DNA of 64,000 nucleotides, from the NCBI GenBank assembly GCA_039105265.1, contig JAPFFF010000009.1:5270001-5334000 (forward strand), read 5' to 3'. Source of the DNA: Tritrichomonas musculus. Its lineage: Eukaryota > Parabasalia > Tritrichomonadida > Tritrichomonadidae. Shown here in pieces: positions 9,208 to 20,200 of the stretch (within the stretch, counting starts at the first letter, position 1; each line of letters begins with the position of its first letter). Under the pieces are notes generated by a model. The model was given only the letters and a program-made list of their open reading frames with translations, had not been told where the DNA came from and ran no database searches. The position numbers were made by a program, and so were the translations under genes.

Positions 9208-9843
9208 TTAAGACAAAATTAGGCCGAAAAATGAGCCTACGATAATACATACAGCACCTGAAAGAACAGAGGTATTACTATATGATATGAAGATACCAAT
9301 GAAAGAAATAAGTAAGTATGGGGCAATAAAGAATCGTCTGAATTTATCTAAACCTGTTTTTTCATTCTTGAAAACAATGAAAGACATTGGAATAGCAAGC
9401 CAAAAATAGTAAATGCATTGGAAATTATAGTAATAAAAACCTGCAAAAATTAAGGTGATTTGGAAAAATGATCCTCCGACGTTTGGACTTCTTTCTACGA
9501 TAATCGGATATCCTAATGAAAATAATGCTCCAATAAATGTGAAACTGAATAAAAAGGCGAGAAAACTTTGATCGGTCTTGATATATAAATAGAGATTAAT
9601 AGCTAATGGTATAGCAAAAATAGAAAAATTGAACCAGTTTAACTTCAAATGTGCTGAATTATGAAATGCTTTGTAAGCTGCTCCAACTCGGTTGAAAAAT
9701 TCAACAATAACGAATGCGGCTATTCCAAGAGTGAAAGGTTCACAGAAAACGGAAAGCGAGGCAATACCTTGAACTATCGGGTGCGATTGAAAATTATACC
9801 ATAAACCTCTTAGTTTGCTAAAGGTTGGATTAACAACACTCAT
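9208..9843 (-). CDS. Multi-pass membrane protein, family not recognised
   Basis: A 211-aa protein with about six hydrophobic segments, for example SVFCEPFTLGIAAFVIVEFF, FNFSIFAIPLAINLYLYI, LAFLFSFTFIGALFSLGY, ITLIFAGFYYYNFQCIYYFW, YLLISFIGIFISY and a C-terminal AVCIIVGSFFGLILS. Loops are short; a basic cluster (KNEKTGLDKFRRF) sits before the last two segments. There is no cleavable signal peptide: the first 25 residues are polar (MSVVNPTFSKLRGLWYNFQS). The size and even helix distribution suggest an endomembrane protein, but I cannot name a family. The ATG at 9843 is the only plausible start. A TCATTG initiator-like hexamer lies roughly 35 nt upstream. Confidence 0.8.
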   Translation of the reverse strand: MSVVNPTFSKLRGLWYNFQSHPIVQGIASLSVFCEPFTLGIAAFVIVEFFNRVGAAYKAFHNSAHLKLNWFNFSIFAIPLAINLYLYIKTDQSFLAFLFSFTFIGALFSLGYPIIVERSPNVGGSFFQITLIFAGFYYYNFQCIYYFWLAIPMSFIVFKNEKTGLDKFRRFFIAPYLLISFIGIFISYSNTSVLSGAVCIIVGSFFGLILS

Positions 9844-10083
9844 CTTGCAATAATTTTTTTTGGCGGTTTATTTCAATGAATCCTACTTAAAAAAAGTATC
9901 TAAATGGAATATACCTATGAAATATATCTAATATATAAAATTATATTTATAATTATTGCAAAAAGGAAAAAAAAAAACATTTCTTTTTTTTTTAAATTAA
10001 ATGAATATTCATCATAAAAAGTTGGAAATAAGAAACGGCTAATAACTTTTTCCTCCTTAATTTTACAATAAAAGCGTTTAGAA

Positions 10084-10860
10084 ATGGGGAACAATTCGTC
10101 AAAAATAAAAAAAGATAAAGAAGTTGGCAAGACTCCTCCTCCTAAGATAAGAAGTAATACATATTTTGGGGGTAATGGTCAAATAGGTGATATAGATGAC
10201 GAACATATTGAAGAAACACTTCGAGACCTCAATCTTGAAAGATTATATCAACAAGCTCCTCAATTAAGACCTGCAGATCCATCTCAGCAGCCACCTCGTG
10301 AGCAATTAAAAACAATGATTTCCATATCTGATCCAAACCCCTATATTAAAATCATAGGCTCTGTTCATTTACTTGTTTTTGGATTAAAATTACAAGCTCC
10401 ATCTCGAATCATTATTATTGCCAACAATCTCATTAATTCATTATCAGTTGACGTTTGTGATCGGACAACGATAGGAATTCCTATCCCTGCATTTTCAGAC
10501 TTTGTTGTTGAAATTCTTCCCGATCTTGAGCATTCAACGACTTTAATCAAAGAAGGTTTTACGCAAGTTATTAAGCATACATTTGAATTCAAATTAATTG
10601 ATTTAAATGAATCATTCAAATACACTTATCTTGGTCAAAAGTTGTTTGTGACTGACTATCGTTTTTATCAAATGATTGTTAACAAATATTGCGATCAAGT
10701 TAATGAAGAAAATCAAAATATTTGCTTTTGCTGTTTAAAGAATGCTGCAGATACAGCAGTTTCATCATGTGGACATAATGTTATATGCTCAGACTGTAAG
10801 TCGAAATATCAAATTCAATATTGCAATTGCCCAATTTGTAATCAAAAATCTACTATATAA
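10084..10860 (+). CDS. RING E3 ligase with N-myristoylation signal (MGRN1/RNF157/LOG2-like)
   Basis: A 258-aa protein starting MGNNSSKIKKDKE, a textbook N-myristoylation signal (Gly2, Ser6) followed by a basic patch, so membrane attachment is expected. A central beta-rich region (about 75-205) precedes a C-terminal C3HC4 RING: C214, C217, C229, H231, C235, C238, C249 and C252 (SCGHNVICSDC, then CPIC). Order, lipid signal and RING spacing recall MGRN1/RNF157 of animals and LOG2 of plants, which are myristoylated ubiquitin ligases. The central domain is too divergent for me to confirm it. Immediately after the stop, a 9-bp hairpin (10861-10882) may mark the 3' end. MSH2 converges from the other side 126 bp away. 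Confidence 0.85.
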   Translation: MGNNSSKIKKDKEVGKTPPPKIRSNTYFGGNGQIGDIDDEHIEETLRDLNLERLYQQAPQLRPADPSQQPPREQLKTMISISDPNPYIKIIGSVHLLVFGLKLQAPSRIIIIANNLINSLSVDVCDRTTIGIPIPAFSDFVVEILPDLEHSTTLIKEGFTQVIKHTFEFKLIDLNESFKYTYLGQKLFVTDYRFYQMIVNKYCDQVNEENQNICFCCLKNAADTAVSSCGHNVICSDCKSKYQIQYCNCPICNQKSTI

Positions 10861-10882
10861 TTATTTTATTATGATAAAATAA
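10861..10882 (+). terminator. Hairpin directly after the RING-gene stop codon
   Basis: TTATTTTAT (10861-10869) and ATAAAATAA (10874-10882) are perfect inverted repeats around a 4-nt loop, starting at the base after the stop codon. It sits in the 126-bp gap between two convergent genes, so a role in 3'-end formation or separation of transcripts is plausible but unproven; AT-rich DNA produces such hairpins by chance. Confidence 0.3.
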
Positions 10883-10986
10883 AATGTGTTAATATTTATT
10901 CAAATATTCATTTCTTTTACTTTTTATTTCCCTCCTTTCATGATTTCAATATATTTAACATTTAATAATCAAAGCATGACAAATAT

Positions 10987-13527
10987 TTATTTAGGGATTA
11001 TATTTCTATTGCTGTTTTCTTCATCAAACTTAGTAAATCCTTCATTAATACGTGCAAAAACATCATTCGGAGGGCAATTGCTCAAATCAATTGTTTGCAT
11101 TAATCTAAGAAAGTTTAAGTAAGGCTCGTTTGGATCAATTACGATTTTGGTTGGTCTTTCTCCTTCTTTCTGATCTGCCAATTGGAGTTCAACTTCCTTA
11201 CGTTTAGCGTTTTCGATAACTTCTCTTGGAAATCCAGCCCGTTCAGCAGCATCAATACCAAATGACGTTGGGAATGGGCCAGGGCACAACTGGTATCTCA
11301 TTAAGAGTCTTTCACGCACTGACACATCCATGTGAAAGTTTGTGACACAATCAATTTCGTTTTCAAGATTGCAAAGTTCGTGAAAATGAGTAGCGAAAAG
11401 CGTGAATGCTTTGATATCTTTCGCAATCTTCTCCGAAATGGCCCAAGCGAGTCCAAAACCGTCACTGCAGCTTGTTGATCTTCCTAGTTCATCAACGATG
11501 ATTAATGATTCTTCTCGAGCTGATTGAAGAATGCCTGACATTTCTTCCATTTCAATCGTGAACGTGGACCTCGTTGGAGTGTCCCAGGCACCAACACGCG
11601 CATGAATCGAGGCTGTGATTGGAATTGTCGCTTCATCACATGGAACAAAAGAGCCAACATGTGCAAGAAAAACGCAAATTCCAACCGTTTTAAGTAATGT
11701 TGACTTACCTGCAGAGTTTGGACCGCTGATAATGATGAACGAAGTTGACTTCTTGTTCATTTCGATATCATTTGGCATAAAATCTGTATGTTTTTCAACA
11801 AGCGGATGTCTTGCTTTTCGAAGAATCAATTCTTGTCCATTTTGAACAAGAGTTGGTTGAACAAAATTGGATGAAGTAGCTACGTTGGCAAGTGAGATGA
11901 AAACATCAATTTGGGCAAAAACATCATTTAATACTTGAAACATTTCAGCATATCCTTTCAAAGTTTCATATAATTTTTGGGCAATTGAACGCTGCGTTTG
12001 ATTGTATTTGGCTTCAAGTTCAAAATACTTTTCTTTAAATTCGTTAAACTTTTTGGTTGTAAAATGAATTCCATCTTTTTGGGTTTCTGTGATAGTAATT
12101 TCAGAGTTACTCTTAAGATTTCGCTCTAATGATGCACTAACACGCATATAAAATCTTTTTTGATTTGGCATACGTTCGATTTTCACTTTTTCTTGCTCGA
12201 CTCCTATATCATCGGCTATTCTATAACGAATTTTTTCCATTTTGGACAAGACATTATCCATATCATCTGATGTCTGTTGTAATTCTTCATTAAATTCTGG
12301 TGCAATTCTATATATATGTTGTGGAATTGATTTAAAATCAACAACTTTTTCGACTAATTCAACAACGTTTTGGGCTTGTGCTGAGAGATTTTGAAGTTCA
12401 ACAACAAATTCTTGAAAGAATTGACAATTTGCATTTTGAATTTCCATTATATTTGGTGTAATTTTTGCAACATCATGCATTCTGACACAGTCCTGCAGAT
12501 TTGCTCTTCCACTAAGAAATTTCCTTGTTAATCTTGCAACATCTGGAACTTGTTTCAATGCATCTTTAACATTCATCCTTACATCTGGACACATTATTAG
12601 AGCAGAAACCATACTAAGTCTTTGGTCAATTTTTTCTTTGTTAAGAAGTGGTTGCTGTAAATATTGGTGAAGGAGCCGAGAACCCATCGGTGTCACACAT
12701 TCATTTAAAAGTTGGTAGATTGATGTAGGAAGTCCTCGAGATACTTGGCCTTCAGGAAAAACATTTAGAGCGCTTGATGCTGAATGATCAATAGTCATAA
12801 ATTCTTGTAACTTGAAAGGTTTGTAAGTGAATTCACTGACGTTAATTGTAAGATTTGATAAGAGTGCTTTAACAGATTTTGTATTTGGAAGGTTTGGGCC
12901 AGTTTCAGAAGAACTTTTAACTTTAGTTTCTCTATATGGAATTTGATATTCATCAGTAATTTTTTTTAAAGTGGTAATAGTGGGCTCCCCAATATCACAA
13001 AAAACAATTTCGCTAGGCATTGTTTGGTTAATCAAATTTTCATAGTAAACTAATGATGGCGATGAATCGATAAATTCTGTTGTGGCAATAGTAAATAATG
13101 TCGAATCGCAGCATGCAACATTAAATTCAAATGCTCCATTTTTCTCGCTTCCTGAAACTGCTAAAAGCAAGGATGTTTTAGAAATATCAAGATCATTATT
13201 AATTAAATCAATGACTGAAGAAATATTTCCTGGTGAAGCTTCATATGCTTTTGACCAGCTATTTATTTCAAATTCGTAAAGTTCAATTGACTTTCTATCA
13301 TAAAGTAAGAGATCACGAATAAGAGAAATATACAATGATTCTTTGATCGAAACATAAGTTATGTTATTATCATTACTTCTTAAAGTTCCAATTGAACGAA
13401 GATATCGAGATGCAATAACTTTTGCATCATCACCAACTGCGTAGAATAACCCTCCCCTTTTGAAAAAATAGAAAACGCCATCTTTTTGCTTAAATTTAAT
13501 AATATCTGAAAGAAAATCAGTTGACAT
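10987..13527 (-). CDS. MSH2: MSH2, MutS-family DNA mismatch-repair ATPase
   Basis: An 846-aa MutS homologue in the MSH2 branch, which partners MSH6 or MSH3 to recognise mismatches. The N-terminus (VFYFFKRGGLFYAVGDDAKV) matches the MSH2 mismatch-binding domain (FDRxDFYTxHGEDA), without the Phe-x-Glu of MSH6/MutS. Connector, lever (CVTPMGSRLLHQYLQQPL) and clamp regions follow. The ATPase carries Walker A GPNSAGKST (602-610, K608), Walker B SLIIVDELGRSTSCSDG, and the MSH2-type DGFGLAWAISE and FATHFHEL. Two changes are unusual: consensus Walker A is GPNMGGKST, and the signature loop is normally DELGRGTSTYDG. The essential Lys, Asp and Glu are kept, so activity is likely. The ATG at 13527 is preceded by TCATTC about 25 nt upstream. 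Confidence 0.93.
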   Translation of the reverse strand: MSTDFLSDIIKFKQKDGVFYFFKRGGLFYAVGDDAKVIASRYLRSIGTLRSNDNNITYVSIKESLYISLIRDLLLYDRKSIELYEFEINSWSKAYEASPGNISSVIDLINNDLDISKTSLLLAVSGSEKNGAFEFNVACCDSTLFTIATTEFIDSSPSLVYYENLINQTMPSEIVFCDIGEPTITTLKKITDEYQIPYRETKVKSSSETGPNLPNTKSVKALLSNLTINVSEFTYKPFKLQEFMTIDHSASSALNVFPEGQVSRGLPTSIYQLLNECVTPMGSRLLHQYLQQPLLNKEKIDQRLSMVSALIMCPDVRMNVKDALKQVPDVARLTRKFLSGRANLQDCVRMHDVAKITPNIMEIQNANCQFFQEFVVELQNLSAQAQNVVELVEKVVDFKSIPQHIYRIAPEFNEELQQTSDDMDNVLSKMEKIRYRIADDIGVEQEKVKIERMPNQKRFYMRVSASLERNLKSNSEITITETQKDGIHFTTKKFNEFKEKYFELEAKYNQTQRSIAQKLYETLKGYAEMFQVLNDVFAQIDVFISLANVATSSNFVQPTLVQNGQELILRKARHPLVEKHTDFMPNDIEMNKKSTSFIIISGPNSAGKSTLLKTVGICVFLAHVGSFVPCDEATIPITASIHARVGAWDTPTRSTFTIEMEEMSGILQSAREESLIIVDELGRSTSCSDGFGLAWAISEKIAKDIKAFTLFATHFHELCNLENEIDCVTNFHMDVSVRERLLMRYQLCPGPFPTSFGIDAAERAGFPREVIENAKRKEVELQLADQKEGERPTKIVIDPNEPYLNFLRLMQTIDLSNCPPNDVFARINEGFTKFDEENSNRNIIPK

Positions 13528-13586
13528 TTAAAATCGATTAGATATGAATGATTTTAATATATAAGTACGTTTAGAATTAATAAACA

Positions 13587-13591
<5 letters not shown>

Positions 13592-13630
<39 letters not shown>
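13592..13630. repeat. Homopolymer T tract, 39 nt
   Basis: Counted directly: 39 consecutive T on the + strand in the MSH2/USP divergent gap. Shorter T or A tracts (15-31 nt) occur in many other gaps, at both edges of the foldback element, and inside it. Confidence 0.9.
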
Positions 13631-14035
13631 CAATTTCGCTATATATACAGTTTCATTTTGAAATATTTATACCTACATATCAGAAACAAATTTCCTTACA
13701 ATCAATTCAAAAAAACCAACTATATATATATAAAAAGCATTTCGATCGTTGAAAAAGATTATGAACCAATTAAAAGGTGGAGAGTTTCCTATTACAAAAT
13801 TAAAAAGAATATTATGGATCAATACCTTATATCGATATATCTTATAAAAATTTGAAAATGTTCAATCAGATAATTCCAAAATAGAGATTTTCAAATTAAT
13901 TGACACATTTAATTGGTAATTATTTTTTTATATAAATTGAAAATTCATTAGAATATAAATTATCAGGATTTTTATTAAAATTATGAGATATATTAATGAA
14001 TAATATTTCAAATAAAAATTGAATTGATCTTTTTA

Positions 14036-14063
14036 AAAATAATTATGAATTCATAATTATTTT
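14036..14063. repeat. Perfect 28-bp palindrome
   Basis: The half-site AAAATAATTATGAA is followed directly by its reverse complement, with GAATTC at the centre. It is 180 bp upstream of the USP start codon, in a region expected to hold promoter elements. Confidence 0.6.
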
Positions 14064-14243
14064 CAAAAATTGAGAACAATATGCACAATTAAAATTTTTT
14101 CTGGCAATTTATTTTATTGCTTTAAATAGAATATTAATGATGATTGACTTATTTTTTTCCCATTATTTTTTATTTTTGACCTTTTAACCAGTTTTTAAGA
14201 TAACTTTCAGAATTTTTGTTTTTCAATTTTTGTAAAATCTTTA

Positions 14244-17200
14244 ATGTCAAGAGAAATAGAAGATATCATTAAGGAACATCCAGATGATATTCCTGCGCAA
14301 ATAGATGCATTATCAGAAGCTGCTATTGACAAAGATCTTCACAATTATTATGATATTGCAATGGAACTTCATCAAAAAGCGTTTGATTTAACAATTCAAG
14401 GATTTCAAGACAAACTTCCCGAACTTCTACCTAAATATATTTTAACTTATTACTTAAAAAATTCTTCTAACGAAAAAGCAATTCACGATTTCAAGAAAGA
14501 TTTTAAAAAGTTGGATAACGGAGACGATATTTGGGATAAATCGAAAAAATTTTATATTCCAGAAATTGATACAACATTTAAGAAATTGAATTTTAACCTC
14601 AAGCCTAATTTTTTTATTCAGACTTACTTTTTCCCTGAATTGATAGATTATATAAAGTCAGATGTTGAATTATCATTAGACCAACTTCTTTATTATACAA
14701 CAATTGCCAAAAATTGCAAGAGTGGATTAAAATCGGGAACGCTTTCAGATTTAGCTCAAGCGTGTTTTCAAAAGGTATCTAAAATCGAAAATTACGAGCA
14801 ATCATCTATTCGAACAATAGACGAAAAAAAACTCCGCGATTTACTTACATTCATTCGAAACAATTTACGACTTGGTGAAGGGAAAAACCTAGATAAGTTA
14901 GAAAATGAAATTGCGTTTAAATTTGCACTTTCGCCATTTTTATCAAAACAATTTGATGGTCTTCTTCGATTTAATTCAAATAAATCATTTTCTTCTTCAT
15001 TAGTTTCACAAATTCAAGAAAGAGGTATTGTCGAACATATTCTTAAAAGTATGCATCAAGATCTTGCCTCTCAATTCGCGACATTACTTAGCAAATTATG
15101 GAATGCAGGTTCATACGATACTCAAATTTTGAAACAATATTGGAATTTATCATTATCGCAACATTCAAGTGTATTACAGAAATTTTTTACTCCTTGGCCC
15201 GATTTAATTTACAGCATTCCCAAATCCAAAATAGATGATTTTTGGGAGCTAGTTGAGAACACCAAAAGCTTTCCAGAGCCAGTAGTTACATGTCTTCAAA
15301 AAGTTGCTAATAGGGCTAACAACGATGTTAAAAAGGCTGTTTTTTCAGTTTTATGGAATGCTCTTGAAGACCAGAACAAAATGGATTTCATAACAGTATT
15401 AACAGACTATACTCCAACCAATTCAGATGGTCGATCAGAAGTTATTGAAAAATGTTTCTCCCTTATTGAAAAAGGAGAAGATGTCAAGTTTGCCTTATGC
15501 CTTCTTTCTCATATATGGAAGAATGTCGACCAAGAGAAGACAAAATCCAAGTTTATCATTCTTCTTGACAAGTGCAAACCACAAGCAGATGATATTGGCC
15601 TTCTTTTTACGGTTATGGTCAAAATGGCAGAAAACTATCCTGCTCCTTTTGACCACAAAGAGATCAAGAAGATGAAGAAGCTTATCAAGCCATTTTTCAA
15701 TCCACAAAACAATCATTCAATTTCCACTTTTTTAAAGTCATTGATCACTATTCAAAAAGGGAAGTTGTTTGAAACCGACGAGCTCTCGAAGATACTTAAA
15801 TGGGTATCTAAAGATCCTGAGAATGTTGACAATTCCTTCTTCAGCCTGATCATGCTGATATTTGGGAAGATCAACAATATCTCGAACGATTCTTCACCGA
15901 TTCAATCACTCGAATTGAATGGAATTGACACTTTGTGGGAACTTTTGTTTTCGTCCAAATTGCCGCAAGTATCGATATATTTTGTTAATCTTGTTTATCG
16001 CTGTCAAGACTCGAATGCAATCAATCTGTTCATTAACAGGTGCCTGTCTAAGTTGGACTCTGTTGGCTCTCTTTATGCACTGAAGATGCTCGTGATGAAG
16101 ATTGAAAATCCACTTGATTTGAAAGCAATGGGCATTAAAAGGAACATTTTCATTCCGCAAGATCGATACATAAACGTCAATTTTGATGGCGATTTCATCA
16201 ACTCTTTGAAAGTGCTAAACGGTGTCGGCGTTGCCCTTATCAAATCAATGATCGCTAGGCGAACCAACTCAAACGAGTCAAAAATCGTCCTGGTGAAAGA
16301 TCAGCAGCCTGTTGAAGACAACCACGTCTTCCTAAATGATGAAAGAATATCAGTGTCGATTGGGGCATCAACTGATCCAGTCCGTGTGTGGAAGAAGGAG
16401 GAACTTCCTTCACAAATTCTGATACAGCCGGAATATTTTGGCCAATTATTTGACCTTCTCACAAGTGATAACCATTTATTGGCAGAATTGTCCCTTCAAT
16501 TGTTGAATTTCCTTGAATCTAGCCCAGATGAACTTCGTGATATTCAGCTAATAGAACGACAGGAAGGAAACATGGACTCAAAAATTGACACGGACGATAC
16601 AGGCGATATTGAAACGCCGACCAGTAATGAATTCAATACATTTGACGATAGCAGCAGTTCAAAAAGTCGAAGAAGCAAGATCAAAACTTCTAAAAAATCA
16701 GAAAAAAGTTTTTTTTCTAAATCTGAATTCGTCATTAGTTGGGATGACAAATTCAATCCTGAAAACAGATTCATTTTATTATATAGATTGAATTTGCTTG
16801 CTAATTTGGTCAGTCATAATCATAAGAAATTTATTAAAGGATTCTTTCAAACAGGCGGTTTTAAGCAGCTGATTACAATGCTGTTGAATTCAGACGAAAG
16901 GTCTGACATTTTGTTTTATTCAATTGAAATGCTTCTTAAAGCATCAACAACATTTAATTTAGGAAAATTGAAAACACAAATTTATCAAGAAATTGGAATT
17001 GATTTTGCTATATCAACATTAATGAAAATTATTTCCAAATTCTTATCAGATGAATCTTATGATTCACATTCGCTTTTAGTTCTTTTAACTCTTCTTGATG
17101 ATCTCGTAAGTTATCATCAAAAAGTTCTTTTAATTCAAGATGATTTTCCTCGATTTTATGAAGAATGCTTATTTAATGCTGATAGTCAAGTTCGTGCTGG

Positions 17201-20200
17201 AATTAATAGAATTCTTGCAAAAGTGCCAACTGATCAAATTGAGGAAATTACTTACAATCATCTTGAAAAAGCATCTGAAGGCAATTGTAACGAATTCTTT
17301 TATTTATTAAGAAACATTGCAAATAATACAGAATCACCCGAAAAATTATGGAAATTAGCTTTTAAATCATTACAAAAATATCTTCTTCAACCAACAACTA
17401 ATTCCAAATTAGAATTCGAAAAAGAAGAAGAAGATCAAGAAGAACTTCAAAAGACAGTTGATGATTTATGTGCAAAAGAAGCAGATGAAACGTTTTTATG
17501 TGGAATTTTTGAAGTTTTTGAAGTTTTACTTCCTAGAATTCAAGGTCATATACCGAAAGCAAAAAAAGTTATTTTCTTTATTTTAAAGAAAGTAATTTTT
17601 AATACTAATAGATACATTCCATATCCTTATTTATCATTTAATTTATTAACGAAATTGATTGATAAAAACGAATCAATTGAACTTGAAATTATTAAGTTTA
17701 TTAAAGAAGTTACTTCTGATTGTCCTCCAAGTTCTTCATATCCACCAAATTTATCATCAACTGCTAAACTTCGAGGATTACAAAATCTAGGTTGCACATG
17801 TTATTTGAATTCATCAATGCAACAAATCTTTCGAATACAAAATGTTCGTGATGCCGTTCTTTCATATAAACCTGATTCAGAGACAGAACCTGATAAAGAT
17901 TGGACTGCACAGTTATGCTTACTTTGGACCAAACTTTTATATGCGCCATTTCATTCAATCAATACACAGCCATTTATTAAAAATTGGACTGGATGGGATG
18001 GGAAGCCAATTAATACAATGGAACAACAAGATGCAGTTGAATTTGTTCAAATGCTTCTTGATAGAATTGATGAAAAATTGCAAGATATAAAACCTGTTTC
18101 TAATTCTGTTCAAGGATCAATACTTCATAAATTAAAAGGAATAAGTGTTGATTTTGAATCTGATAGTCATGAGAAATTCACAACTTTCAGTCTTGATGTA
18201 AATGGGAGATCAAATTTACAAGAGTCTTATGATGCTATTTTAATACCTGATACATTTCCACATTATAAAGCATCTGAAGAAATAGGTTATATTGATGCAA
18301 ATAGTTATACGTCGATTGAACAAGCACCAACCGTTTTAATCTTTCAATTAAAACGGTTTGACTATGATATTGAAACAATGACACGAAAAAAGATTAATTC
18401 AAAATATGAGTTTTCATTTGAAACAGACATTAAAACGATTTTGACTGAAAATCAAGATGTAGCTGAACCAACACCTTGTGTTTATGAACTTTGCGGTGTT
18501 GTCATGCATACAGGTAATGCAATGGGTGGTCATTATTATTCCTATTGTAAAGATGAAATTACTAATGAATGGAATTGTTATAATGACTCAACAGTATCAC
18601 CTTTAAAGACAGAAAATGTTATTAACAATTCTCTTGGTGGAATGATTGAAGTTAATGTTTTAGATAAGAAAACTAATGAATGGGTTCGTGAAAAAAGAGA
18701 AAACATGGAATCTGCTTATTTATTAATTTATAAGAAAAAGGACAGAGAAATTAAAAATGATAAAAAAGAACCTATTTGTTTAATGTCACCACGAATGCTT
18801 CGTGCTTATTTAAAAGAACAAAAAGAATTAATTTTAAGAAATGTAACAATTAGTAATGATTATTTACATTTCATTGAATCAATATCAGAAGATTTAAATG
18901 ATGAAATTGTTTTTATTTTCTTATTTGAAAATTTCGTTCAATCTCTTTCAAATTCAGCATTACCAGTAACAACCGATTCTTTTATTAATATTGTTAAAAA
19001 GAAACTTGATTCAAGCGATAAATTTTCAACTTTCTTTTTATCAAAAGATACCGAATTAATTAATTTACTTTTGAATTCATCTAGTGTAACAACTAGAAAT
19101 GCTTGCATTCCTGTTATTAATGTAGCCATTAAAAAGGTTCCTAAAGAAGGAGAAATCTTTATTAATAAGATTCTATCACAACTTGATTTCATTCTTAATA
19201 ATTGGAAGAATTTTGATCAAGTTTTTCAGCCAATTTATTTTTATGTTTCTGAAATTGATTCAAATAGACGTGATATTTTAGATTCAATGCTTTCTCTTCT
19301 GAATGAAAAGATTCCTTCGAAATTTAAAGATAGAGAACTTGAAGACTTTTTAACATCTGTTAATTTATCATCTGTTTTTAAAATCATTTTATTATTAATA
19401 TTAAAATTAAATTTAACTGATGAGTTTTTGAATACAATAATTGATGAAACTTTCATGAATCGATGGTTTCAATCATCTTTACATACATTTGAATTTGCTT
19501 CTTTAATTACTTATTTCTTGAAGGATAATAAAAAATACACTGACCAATATTTGAAATACATCCTTCAAAATAGTAAAAAAATGAGTTCTTCAACTTTGGC
19601 TGCACACTTTTCAAATGCTTGTACATTTGTTGATTCTTTGTCTGAATATCGAATCAATTGGTTTTTTAAAAAAGGAATTCCAAGCCAAGAACTTGTTGGT
19701 TATCAACTATCTTCTTTCATTTCTGATTCTGCAAATAACATTTCATCAACGAAGAACAAATCAGCAAGTCAATTGTTAATTAAAAAGAGTAACTTGTGGC
19801 TTCAACAATGGCTGATTTCAACTGAAATTAACGTTCGTCGATCTTGTAAATTATTTATTTATTCACTCTTTCCAAGTTTTAAGTCTTTTTCTCCTTCAAC
19901 TACATTTGGCGGTTATCCAATACCTCCACAATTTAGTTCACCGAATGATTCAGAAAATGATCGACAACTCGGCGAAACACAAGAAGAGAAAGACAACATT
20001 ATTATTTTGTTTGAGAAGCTTCTTGATCTTTCTAAAGAATTAATGAACACTTGTAAAACTGCTCAAAAAATTAAAAGTAACAATAATACTAACAAACCTT
20101 CTGAAGTTTACATTCCAACAGGCGATTATTTGGAGATTCTTGCTTGGTGCGCTTTCTATGGTCGTTTGGAGAAGAACATTTTGAAAAACAAAGATTTATT

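Larger units (their letters stand above)
13528..14243. other. Divergent intergenic region with 39-nt T tract and 28-bp palindrome
   Basis: This 716-bp gap holds the promoters of MSH2 (-) and the USP gene (+). Bases 13592-13630 are an uninterrupted T homopolymer of 39 nt, the longest in the window. Bases 14036-14063 are a perfect 28-bp palindrome with an EcoRI site at the centre. No gene is visible; a 65-codon frame at 13658 is low-complexity. Confidence 0.5.

Noticed and set aside
13658-13855. 65-codon frame in the MSH2/USP gap
   Set aside because: Low-complexity Ile/Lys/Tyr sequence in promoter DNA without a recognisable motif.
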